The notes beneath the pieces are model-generated. The model worked only from the letters and a program-made list of their open reading frames with translations. It searched no databases and had not been told where the DNA came from. From Trinickia caryophylli (GTDB taxonomy: Bacteria > Pseudomonadota > Gammaproteobacteria > Burkholderiales > Burkholderiaceae), in the NCBI RefSeq assembly GCF_034424545.1, contig NZ_CP139970.1, positions 3,658,001-3,722,000 of the forward strand: DNA of 64,000 nucleotides, given 5' to 3'. Position numbers and translations under genes: made by a program. This document shows positions 7,996-15,313 of the stretch, piece by piece (the stretch's first letter is position 1; every line of letters starts with the position of its first letter).

Positions 7996-9006
7996 TCATC
8001 TATGCAGAGGCATGGCGAGCATGGCCAAGTCGTCTTCACCGATTTCGAAAGGATCATCCGATTCTGGCTGCATGAGCCATTCCAGCGCATTGTATTCTTT
8101 TGCGGAGGCATGGGCCGACATTATCTTTACCCGGACCCCGCTGAGATCGACATTGCGGCTTATGAGTTCCTCCAGAATGGCGATCAAATGCGGTTCGCCA
8201 GGTTTGTAGTGGCCGCTTTCGTTTGAAACCTTAATCAACTCCCCATCGCTGTTCATTTCGAAATAACCTGCTGATCTGACAGATCCTCCGGATAATAATG
8301 ATGTGTGATGATGGAGGAGAGGGGTCTTGTGTAACGTATAGATCCGATTTTCCTCGTCCATTGCGAACATCAACTCAAGATTGCTCTCGTTCCCGCTGCC
8401 TTCCTTGTTTTTATTGGATAGGCTGGCGAGATATGGGGATGTGATCTTGTTTCCGTCGAACGATGTTAACAGATTCTCTCTGCGGGCTGCGTCGTAATAA
8501 TCGATCTTTTTGTGGCGGGCTTCTTGCGGTATTTCATCAATAATTAAAGTCATTACTTCCGACGCGGTGTCTGTGGCGAGCCAGTCGAAGAAATTCAGCG
8601 AACCGGGCATGATTTTCCAGGCGCTATGCAGTGCGCTGAGCCACTCCCCGTAGCGGTGCTGTTCATCGAGTTTTTCGAGGTAGTAGGCATCGGAGAGATC
8701 CAGCCCTCCTTCGAAATTGCCTGCGGTCAGGCGGCGAGCGATTGCCTTTCCGCGCCGCCAATTCTGCTTTGCCCGCCTTTTGGAAAGCCAGTCGAAGAAG
8801 CTGGAGGTGCTATTGGAGTTGCTCCATATTTTGTGGAGGAGCGAAAGATCGCCTTTATATTTATATTTATTGTTTCTGTTTAATAGCGTCAGGTATTGAT
8901 CTTCCCCCGAGGTCGAAAAATCGGGGTTCGACTGCAGTTCGGCCATGATGCTTCGGACCCGCTGCCAGCTTCTGGCGGTTGTGCTGTGTGCGGCTGGTTC
9001 GAGCAT
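7996..9006 (-). CDS. IQM-like protein (eukaryote-type calmodulin-binding family homologue), candidate secreted effector
   Basis: 336 aa with no signal peptide or membrane helix. A string of motifs matches, in order, those I know from plant IQM (IQ-motif) calmodulin-binding proteins: LDEQHRYG (residues 113-120; plants IDPRHRYG), FFDWL (129-133; FFYWL), a basic helix ending YDAARREN, FAMDEENRIYT (214-224; IFVMSTxxxLY), HHTSLLSGGSVRSAG (plants HSSFLAGGATxAAG), SNESGHYKPGEPHL (SGHYxPTxxN) and NVDLSGVRV. Residues 53-74 resemble residues 113-134 (both end FFDWL), suggesting an internal duplication. The start is at ATG 9006, with GAGG 6 nt upstream. Base composition is clearly lower in GC and codon use differs from both flanks, which suggests acquisition. 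Function in a bacterium is unknown; delivery to a eukaryotic host is a guess. Confidence 0.75.
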   Translation of the reverse strand: MLEPAAHSTTARSWQRVRSIMAELQSNPDFSTSGEDQYLTLLNRNNKYKYKGDLSLLHKIWSNSNSTSSFFDWLSKRRAKQNWRRGKAIARRLTAGNFEGGLDLSDAYYLEKLDEQHRYGEWLSALHSAWKIMPGSLNFFDWLATDTASEVMTLIIDEIPQEARHKKIDYYDAARRENLLTSFDGNKITSPYLASLSNKNKEGSGNESNLELMFAMDEENRIYTLHKTPLLHHHTSLLSGGSVRSAGYFEMNSDGELIKVSNESGHYKPGEPHLIAILEELISRNVDLSGVRVKIMSAHASAKEYNALEWLMQPESDDPFEIGEDDLAMLAMPLHR

Positions 9007-9354
9007 GATAGGCCTCGCGTTCAGGCGTGCTATGCGGCAGTGTAACCTATATTCCTGGTAGGGCAGTGCTCCTGAATTCTATCCCTCGATATGGATTGTC
9101 GCTCTGGCTTGATTTTCCCGGTTATTCCCGTTATTTGGTTTTACAGCCGCGATTTGAGCAATAACTGTCGATCAGCGACCTGCGATGTGTCGAAAACCGA
9201 TGGGCCCGCCTATGAGTGCGGTGTAGCGGCCGCCCCGGCGGGCGCATGCGGCGAGCAAGGCGTAGAGCAGGGACAGCGCACGGCCATTATCGGGCGACGT
9301 GCGCTGTCGGATTCGTTGAATAGCGGGCGTGTCTGCTGACGCGAAGCGGTTCGA
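9007..9354. other. intergenic region between HDOD gene end and IQM-like gene start
   Basis: 348 bp without a credible gene. The part next to the IQM-like gene (about 9007-9180) shares its lower GC and should hold its promoter, but I find no clear -35/-10 pair and no TTCG-N16-TTCG (hrp/PIP-type) box. The other end carries a strong hairpin listed separately. An 82-codon plus-strand frame at 9091 has no ribosome site or family resemblance. Confidence 0.5.
9273..9307 (-). terminator. hairpin downstream of the HDOD gene
   Basis: A perfect 10-bp stem, ACAGCGCACG with CGTGCGCTGT and a 15-nt loop, lies about 50 bp after the stop of the minus-strand HDOD gene. There is no U-run after it, so it may stabilise the 3' end or assist rho-dependent ending rather than act as a classical terminator. 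Confidence 0.4.
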
Positions 9355-10809
9355 TCAGAGCGTTTCCACTTCTCGGGCGGGCGCGTGCGCGAAGAACCGG
9401 CCGAGCTCGCGCGCAAGCTCGTTCAACGCACTCATTTGAGCCTGCGAGATTTTGCGCGCTTCGCCGCCATGGCACCAGTCGCCATAGATGAGCGCGACCG
9501 TGGACTGATGGGCGACCACGGGCAGCAGCACGAACGAGCGTGCGTCCGAGAAGGCGTCACGGAACCATGTCGGCAATCGCGCCACCATCTTCGGATCGCG
9601 CGCGTTCTCGATGAAGATGCCGACCGAATTGGCGATCGCGAGATGGAAGACGTCGGGCTCGAACGCTTCCTTGAACCATAGTGTCGGCAGCACACGCTCG
9701 ATGTCGCGCCCGAGGCCGAGCCGGGCCTTGAAAAGCCCTGACGCCTGGCGTACGAAGACGACCGTGTGCGCAAAGCCGAGGCCCGCGAGCACCGTTTCCG
9801 AGGCCAGCGAGAGGACGGGCGCGAGCGCGTTCTCGGAGGGCAGCGCGCGCAAATCCTCGAGGCCCGCCGCGATGCGCGCCTCCGGGCTGATGCTCGCGCG
9901 CGCGATCGCATCGGCGTTCGCGCGCAACTCGGCGATCTCGCGCACGACGCCTTCGCCCGCTTCCTCGCGTGCGAGCGCGACGCTCATCGCGACGAGCGTT
10001 TCGGGATCCGTCGTGAGTGCGGCGCAGTAGCGCTGGGCCACGCTTGCGAGCTTGGCCTCGATGGCCTGCGCGGGCGCATCGGGCGCGGTGAGAACGTCGG
10101 CCACTTCGGTGGAAAAATTCGTTACCGCGCGCAGCCATTGCGCCGATTGCTGCGCATCGGCATCGGGCTCGTAGGTGCCCATGCCGATACGGATCGTTTC
10201 GGGCAGGCGCCAGCGAGAGGCGGCCTCCAGGCCGATTTCCTCGAAGCTCACACCGAGCACGGCGACGCACGCCTGCGTTTCGTCGAGTGCTCCCTGGCCG
10301 GCCTTGCGGCGGATCTGCTCCCATTCCTCTTCGAGATAACAGACCACGAGCAGCTTGCCCACTTGCCGCATCAGCGTGCAGACGACGGCTTCCTCGCCCG
10401 CGCGCAGATCGGTTTGCGCGGTCAGCTTGCGCGCGACGCTGCCCGAGAGCAGTGTGCGGTTGAGCTCCACCTTGGCATCGATGCGGTGCGGTGCGCTCTG
10501 ATGGAAGTGATCGACGAGCTTCAAACCGACCACGAGGTGGCCGACGGCGTCCATGCCGAGCACCATCAGCGCGCGTGTGACGGTGGTGATGTTGCCGCCG
10601 AACGCCATGTACATGGCCGAGTTTGCAAGGCGCAGCACTTTCTGCGTCAGCGCGAAGTCCGACAGCACGACCTGCACGAGCGCCGTGAAATCGAGGTCGT
10701 CATTCTTCATGGCAGCCACGGCTGTGCGCAACGATTGCGAAAGCATCGGAAAGTCGCCGCGCTCGCTCATTTGGGCCCAAAGCTTATCGAGCAGCGCCAC
10801 CTTCACCAT
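9355..10809 (-). CDS. HDOD domain protein with C-terminal GAF-like region
   Basis: 484 aa. Residues about 15-215 form an HDOD domain (LVQVVLSDFALTQKVLRLAN, then a helical core). The C-terminal half (about 300-470) has the look of a GAF domain (VLAGLGFAHTVVFVRQ; FVLLPVVAHQSTVALIYGDW). HDOD proteins relay signals in motility, cell-cycle and stress control and lack the catalytic His-Asp of HD enzymes. The gene starts 46 bp after the GGDEF-EAL gene stop on the same strand, with GGAT before the ATG, so the two are very probably one operon behind the sigma-28 promoter at 12780-12806. That places it in flagellar or motility regulation. Confidence 0.85.
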   Translation of the reverse strand: MVKVALLDKLWAQMSERGDFPMLSQSLRTAVAAMKNDDLDFTALVQVVLSDFALTQKVLRLANSAMYMAFGGNITTVTRALMVLGMDAVGHLVVGLKLVDHFHQSAPHRIDAKVELNRTLLSGSVARKLTAQTDLRAGEEAVVCTLMRQVGKLLVVCYLEEEWEQIRRKAGQGALDETQACVAVLGVSFEEIGLEAASRWRLPETIRIGMGTYEPDADAQQSAQWLRAVTNFSTEVADVLTAPDAPAQAIEAKLASVAQRYCAALTTDPETLVAMSVALAREEAGEGVVREIAELRANADAIARASISPEARIAAGLEDLRALPSENALAPVLSLASETVLAGLGFAHTVVFVRQASGLFKARLGLGRDIERVLPTLWFKEAFEPDVFHLAIANSVGIFIENARDPKMVARLPTWFRDAFSDARSFVLLPVVAHQSTVALIYGDWCHGGEARKISQAQMSALNELARELGRFFAHAPAREVETL

Positions 10810-10855
10810 GTGGAATCCGTCAAAACCATATGCATGTCTGTATTGTCGAGCAGCC

Positions 10856-12682
10856 TCAGGCTGCCGCCTCGACCTCGTGCAGGCGCAGCGCGCGGCTGGC
10901 GAACCGCTGCGCGAGCTCCTCGGAAGGCAGCGCCTTGCACACGAGCCAGCCCTGGATGTGGCCGCAGCCCATCTGCGTCAGGAGCTGCCGTTGAGCTTCC
11001 GTTTCCACTCCTTCCGCCACGAGCTCGAGATCGAGCGTTCGCGCCAGCCCCACGACGGCCGAGACGATCGCCTGGTCGTTGCGTGAGGTTATCAGGTTCT
11101 CGACGAAACTGCGGTCGATCTTTAGCTTGGCGAGGGGAAACCGTTGCAAGTACGCAAGACTCGAGTATCCGGTGCCGAAATCGTCGACGGCGAAGCGGAT
11201 GCCGGCGGCCGTGAGTTCCTCGAGCAGCGTCTTGGCATGCGCCGGGTCTTGCATGAGCAGGCTTTCCGTGATCTCGAGCACGAGCCGGCGCGGGTTCACG
11301 CCGGTCAGATCGAGCGCTTCCCGCACGTTTTGCGTGAAGCGCGGATCGCGGAACTGCTGAGGCGACACGTTCACGGCCACGTACTGCAACGCGATGTCTT
11401 GGGCATCCCATTGGACAAGCTGCATGCAGGCGACCTTGAGCACCCAGTTGCCCAGATAGTTGATGAGCCCGATCGATTCGGCGAGCGGTATGAACGTCGA
11501 TGGTGGGACGAGTCCGTGTACCGGGTGGTGCCAGCGGATGAGCGCTTCTACACCCACGACGCCGCCCGTGTGGCTGCTTGTAATGGGCTGAAAGTGAAGT
11601 GCGAACTCACCGTTGCGCACGCCGTCGTAGAGGTCCGCCTCGAGCTTCAGGCGTTCCGCGTCGGCCGGGTCGGCATCGGGCGTGTGAAACGCGATGGCAT
11701 TGCTGCCCGATGCCTTGGCCTGGGCCAGTGCGTGGTCCGCGCGGCGCATGAACTGTTCGTGATGGCCGGGCCAGCCGTCTTCGCCCGGGGCGGGATAGAG
11801 CGCAATACCCACGCTCGTCGACAGATGCACTGGTTGCCCGTTGAACGAATACGGCTGTTGGATGGCCGTCATGAGACGGCGCGCGAGCGCCTCGGCGGCC
11901 GCGGCGGCATGATCGCGCGTGCCGCACCGCACGAGGATCGCGAACTCGTCGCTCGTCACCCGGGCCAGCATCTCGTCGGACGAGACGAGGCCGGAAAGCC
12001 GCTGCGCCGTGTCGCGCAGCAGTGCATCGCCCGCGTCGTAGCCCAGTGCCCGGTTCACGCGCTGGTAGTCGTCCAGATCGATGAGCAGCAAGGCGGCGCC
12101 GGTGCCCTCGGCGTCCGCGTATTCCTGCGCGCGCTTGAGCGCGCTGGCGAGCGCCGTGCCGTTGGCGAGGCCCGTCATGCGGTCGTTGTGGAGTTCGTAC
12201 GTGAGCCGCTCTTCGGCAGCCCGCCAGTTGGCAACGTCGAACGCCGAGACCGCGAAGCCCGGGATGCCGTCGTGCATGCTCGGGACGACGCGCAGCTCGA
12301 CCGGAATCGGATAAGTCAGCGACTTCATCAGATGCAGCGTTGCCCGTTCCACGCGGCCGCTCGCCGCCGCTTTGGCGACAAGCGCGTCGAGTTCCGCCGT
12401 CTCGCCCGCGGCCACGAGCTCGTGCAGCGTCACCGCCTGCAGATATTCGCGCCGGTAGCCGACGAAGCGCAGGCTCGCCTCGGATACATAGAGAAAGCGC
12501 AATTGCGCATCCACATGCGCGAGAAAATCGACGGCACCGACGAGCCGTTCGAGCTCGGCCGCAAGCGCGTCGCCCGCGCAGGTTGCGCTGCCGCGCGCGC
12601 TGGAGCCGCCGCGGCGCCACAGCAGATCGATTGCGGCGCGCCACGCGCCACGGCGAGGCGTGCTGATGATGTTTCCTTCCAT
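10856..12682 (-). CDS. PAS-GGDEF-EAL protein; probable c-di-GMP phosphodiesterase
   Basis: 608 aa, cytosolic. It has a PAS domain (about residues 35-150), a GGDEF domain whose signature is degenerate (TSDEF, SDEF at 244-247), and an EAL domain with all key motifs: EAL at 379-381, VNVSPQQF, LEITES, DDFGTGYSS, KIDRSFV and AEGVE. The diguanylate cyclase half should be inactive, possibly GTP-sensing, while the EAL half should hydrolyse c-di-GMP. The start is placed at ATG 12682 (MEGNII); a further upstream ATG at 12742 gives an arginine-rich extension unlike the family. A textbook sigma-28 promoter lies about 100 bp upstream, so expression should follow flagellar assembly. The HDOD gene follows 46 bp downstream. 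Confidence 0.9.
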   Translation of the reverse strand: MEGNIISTPRRGAWRAAIDLLWRRGGSSARGSATCAGDALAAELERLVGAVDFLAHVDAQLRFLYVSEASLRFVGYRREYLQAVTLHELVAAGETAELDALVAKAAASGRVERATLHLMKSLTYPIPVELRVVPSMHDGIPGFAVSAFDVANWRAAEERLTYELHNDRMTGLANGTALASALKRAQEYADAEGTGAALLLIDLDDYQRVNRALGYDAGDALLRDTAQRLSGLVSSDEMLARVTSDEFAILVRCGTRDHAAAAAEALARRLMTAIQQPYSFNGQPVHLSTSVGIALYPAPGEDGWPGHHEQFMRRADHALAQAKASGSNAIAFHTPDADPADAERLKLEADLYDGVRNGEFALHFQPITSSHTGGVVGVEALIRWHHPVHGLVPPSTFIPLAESIGLINYLGNWVLKVACMQLVQWDAQDIALQYVAVNVSPQQFRDPRFTQNVREALDLTGVNPRRLVLEITESLLMQDPAHAKTLLEELTAAGIRFAVDDFGTGYSSLAYLQRFPLAKLKIDRSFVENLITSRNDQAIVSAVVGLARTLDLELVAEGVETEAQRQLLTQMGCGHIQGWLVCKALPSEELAQRFASRALRLHEVEAAA

Positions 12683-13020
12683 TGGTTCTCGCTGACTGAG
12701 ATCGAACGGCCGCACGCGCGTCCGGCGAAAAGGCTGCGGCACTCGTCGGACCGCTCGCTATTGCCTCCCATCAGGCGCATTATCGGCTCTGGGACCGATT
12801 TCTTTAGCGCTAAGCTCATTGTGGGATCCGGCCCGATTTATGCGCGCATCCTGCCCAATTTTTGAGAGAATGCGGACGAGCCGCGGCAGCGCGTCGCTGG
12901 CAACGAGGGTGGCCGAGGGGTAAAGAGTCGTTCGCGGCCCAATGTGCCGCCTGTCGGCGCGGGCGCCGCACTTGCTGCCGATATCCGTGTCAATGCCAAC
13001 CGAAGCGAACCGACGAACCC
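12683..13020. other. divergent promoter region of GGDEF-EAL and EAL-HDOD genes
   Basis: 338 bp without a gene. It holds the minus-strand sigma-28 promoter (12780-12806), overlapped by the 10-bp palindrome TTAGCGCTAA at 12804-12813. For the plus-strand gene at 13021 I see GCCGATAT at 12977-12984 but no matching upstream TAAA box, so its promoter remains unassigned. Confidence 0.5.
12780..12806 (-). promoter_or_regulatory. sigma-28 (FliA) flagellar promoter, TAAAGAAA-N11-GCCGATAA
   Basis: Read on the minus strand, TAAAGAAA is followed after exactly 11 bp by GCCGATAA. The -10 box is identical to the FliA consensus, the TAAA core and the spacing are right, and it points at the GGDEF-EAL gene whose ATG is about 100 bp away. 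It should drive the GGDEF-EAL/HDOD operon as a late flagellar transcript. Confidence 0.85.
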
Positions 13021-14331
13021 ATGCCCGATAGCCTTTCCGTGCGCGCGAACCGGGGTGCCGCACGCGCCTCGCACGAGGCGTCCTACGTCTACATCGGACG
13101 CCAGCCGATCGTCGCGCGCGACGGCGCGCTGAAGGCCTATGAGCTGTTGTTCCGCTCGGGGCGCCGCAACGAAGCGCGCGTCGCGGACGACGCGCAGGCG
13201 ACCGCGCACGTCGTCGCGAGCACGATCGGCGGCGTTGGCGTGGCTGCGGCGCTCGGCCCGCATCGGGGGTATGTCAACGTGGGCGGCTCGCTGCTGTTCG
13301 ACGATGCGCTGCTTTTGCTGCCGCCCGAGCGCTTCGTCCTCGAAGTGCTCGAGACCGTGCCGCTCGACGCCACAGTCGTCGAGCGGCTTGCCTCGCTGCG
13401 CCGCGCGGGATTCCAGATCGCGCTCGACGATGTTGGGGAGATCAGCGAGCGCGTGTGTACCGCGCTGCCTCAGGTCGATATCGTCAAAGTCGATTTCGTT
13501 TTGGCCGAACGCGCGGCCTTGCCGGCCATCGCCAGGCAGGTGCGCCGCTGCGGCAAGACGCTCGTTGCGGAGAAAATCGAAACTCGGGAGGACTTCGGAC
13601 TCGCGAGCGAACTCGGCTTCGAACTGTTCCAGGGCTATTTCTTTGCCCGGCCGCAAGTATTGAGAGCGCGCCGCAGCGAGCCGTCCCGGCAATCGCTCTT
13701 GCGCGTGCTCGCCTTGATCGCGGGCGACGCGCCGTTCGCCGAGCTCGAGGCCGAGCTCAAACGCAATCCGCCCGTCGTCATGCAGTTGCTGAGACTCGTC
13801 AATTCGAGCGCCTACGGGTTCGCGCGGCGCATTGCCTCGGTGCGCGAAGCCATACTCGCGGCCGGCACGCGGCAGATCGCCCGGTGGGCGCAACTGCTGC
13901 TTTATGCGTCTGCCTCGGGGCTGCCCTGGCGCTCGGACCCGCTCGTGCAACTGGCGGGCACGCGTTCCCGCTTCATGGAGCTGGCCGCGAGCCGTCTGCG
14001 GCCCGGCGACGAGCGCTTCATCGATATCGCGTTCATGACGGGTATTTTGTCGCTCGTGCACGTGCTGTTCGGTGAGTCGACACCCGCCGATACGCTGCAC
14101 CGGCTCGGGCTCGTGCCCGAGATCGGCGATGCGATCAGCCACGGCACCGGGTTGCTCGGTGCGCTGCTGAAGATCGCCGAGGCCGCCGACGCCGCCGACG
14201 CGGGGCGCGCGCAAGCCGCCGTCGAGGCAGCCGCGGTTCAACATGGCGAGTTGGCGATGTTCACTCCCGCGTTGCTCGCTGAACTCACGCTGCTCGCCGC
14301 GGACTGGTTCGACGCTCGTCCCGCGTCGTGA
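13021..14331 (+). CDS. EAL-HDOD signalling protein (YuxH-like)
   Basis: 436 aa: an EAL-type domain (residues about 22-230) followed by HDOD (about 235-430). The EAL-equivalent AYELLFRSG keeps Glu41. Also present are GYVNVGGSLLF, LEVLETV, IALDDVGE (both Asp), VKVDFV and LVAEKIETRED, and FQGYFFARP keeps Gln. It is thus better conserved than its paralogue at 6626, but the GTG loop after the Asp pair is gone. It may bind c-di-GMP, and weak activity cannot be excluded. The start at 13021 (MPDSLSV) has only a weak ribosome site; the frame is open further upstream but the extra residues are Cys/Arg-rich and unlikely. Divergent from the sigma-28-driven operon. Confidence 0.85.
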   Translation: MPDSLSVRANRGAARASHEASYVYIGRQPIVARDGALKAYELLFRSGRRNEARVADDAQATAHVVASTIGGVGVAAALGPHRGYVNVGGSLLFDDALLLLPPERFVLEVLETVPLDATVVERLASLRRAGFQIALDDVGEISERVCTALPQVDIVKVDFVLAERAALPAIARQVRRCGKTLVAEKIETREDFGLASELGFELFQGYFFARPQVLRARRSEPSRQSLLRVLALIAGDAPFAELEAELKRNPPVVMQLLRLVNSSAYGFARRIASVREAILAAGTRQIARWAQLLLYASASGLPWRSDPLVQLAGTRSRFMELAASRLRPGDERFIDIAFMTGILSLVHVLFGESTPADTLHRLGLVPEIGDAISHGTGLLGALLKIAEAADAADAGRAQAAVEAAAVQHGELAMFTPALLAELTLLAADWFDARPAS

Positions 14332-14472
14332 CGGTGCGATTGCGCCGGCTTGCGCGCGGCGCTGCACCATCGTCGGGCCCGTGCTTCAATAAGACCGTTT
14401 TCCATCGGGCGGAGCCGGCGGTGGAAGTGTGGCCGTTCCGTCTTCTCATCGAACCGACATCGAGGAAGCGAT

Positions 14473-15039
14473 ATGAAGCGAACGATGACACGTATTGCGC
14501 CCGCGTTGGCGCTCGCGCTCTGCCTGGGCACATGGACGCTCGACGCCGCCGCGGTACTGAAGCCCGGCGACAAGGCGCCGGCGTTCACGACCGACGCATC
14601 GCTCGGTGGCAAGACGTTCCGGTATTCGCTGGCCGATGCGCTCAAGCGCGGCCCCGTCGTGCTTTATTTTTACCCGGCGGCGTTCACCAAGGGCTGCACG
14701 ATCGAAGCGCACGAGTTCGCCGAGGCCGTCGACGAGTACAAGCGGTATGGCGCGACGGTGATCGGCGTCTCGCGTGACGACATCGGCACGCTCGCGAGGT
14801 TTTCGGTCAGCGAATGCCGCAGCAAGTTTCCCGTTGCCGCGGACGGGAGCGGGCACATCGTCGAAGCCTACGACGCTGCCATGCCGCTCGCCAGCAAGAA
14901 GATGGCGAACCGCGTTTCGTACGTGATCGCGCCCGACGGCACGATCGTCTACGAGTACACGTCGCTGTCGCCGGACCAGCACGTGCGCAATACGCTCGAC
15001 GCACTCAAGCAGTGGGCCACGGCGCATCCGGCGAAATGA
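14473..15039 (+). CDS. exported peroxiredoxin (AhpC/TSA, BCP-like)
   Basis: 188 aa with an N-terminal signal sequence (MKRTMTRIAPALALALCLGTW, cleavage near DAAA|VL), followed by a thioredoxin-fold peroxiredoxin domain. The active-site segment is YPAAFTKGCTIEAHEF with the peroxidatic Cys. The BCP-type resolving Cys five residues later is absent. The only other mature-part Cys is in SECRSKFP, so the enzyme is either 1-Cys or uses that distant residue. It would reduce peroxides in the periplasm. The ATG at 14473 has a GAGGAAG site. It follows the EAL-HDOD gene by 141 bp and probably has its own promoter. Confidence 0.85.
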   Translation: MKRTMTRIAPALALALCLGTWTLDAAAVLKPGDKAPAFTTDASLGGKTFRYSLADALKRGPVVLYFYPAAFTKGCTIEAHEFAEAVDEYKRYGATVIGVSRDDIGTLARFSVSECRSKFPVAADGSGHIVEAYDAAMPLASKKMANRVSYVIAPDGTIVYEYTSLSPDQHVRNTLDALKQWATAHPAK

Positions 15040-15219
15040 CCGGCTCGCGCGGTGTTTGAACGTCCGAGCCGCGCGTGCGGGCGTACGCAGCCCTTCGGCG
15101 TGGCGTCTGTTTGGTAAGGAGCCTCTACGAAAAGCTGTCGGCATTCGGGGGTGCAACACAAGACAATCGAGTCGAGATCATTTGACGAGCGGCCCCGCAT
15201 TGCCCTGTTGGCAGGAGCC

Positions 15220-15256
15220 GGTGCTCCGGTGCTCTGGTGCTCTGGTGCTCTGGTGC
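15220..15256. repeat. 8-bp tandem repeat (GGTGCTCT, about 4.6 copies)
   Basis: One GGTGCTCC unit is followed by three perfect GGTGCTCT units and a partial GGTGC, 58 bp before the lipoprotein start at 15314. Eight is not a multiple of 3. The repeat lies in the presumed 5' leader, so slippage would alter leader length rather than the protein, unless translation begins further upstream, where the same frame is open. Confidence 0.8.
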
Positions 15257-15313
15257 ATTACGCCGATCCATGCCCGCCGACACGATGCGACGAAGGCCGC
15301 CGGGGGAGGCATG

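Noticed and set aside
9091..9339. 82-codon plus-strand gene next to the IQM-like gene
   Set aside because: No ribosome site and no family character; ends inside the hairpin region.
9007..9354. hrp/PIP-type box (TTCG-N16-TTCG) before the IQM-like gene
   Set aside because: Looked for on the minus strand; no two TTCG at that spacing, so a type III regulon link has no sequence support.
12958..12984. Second sigma-28 promoter for the EAL-HDOD gene at 13021
   Set aside because: GCCGATAT is present at 12977 but no TAAA box lies 15 bp upstream; only half a match.
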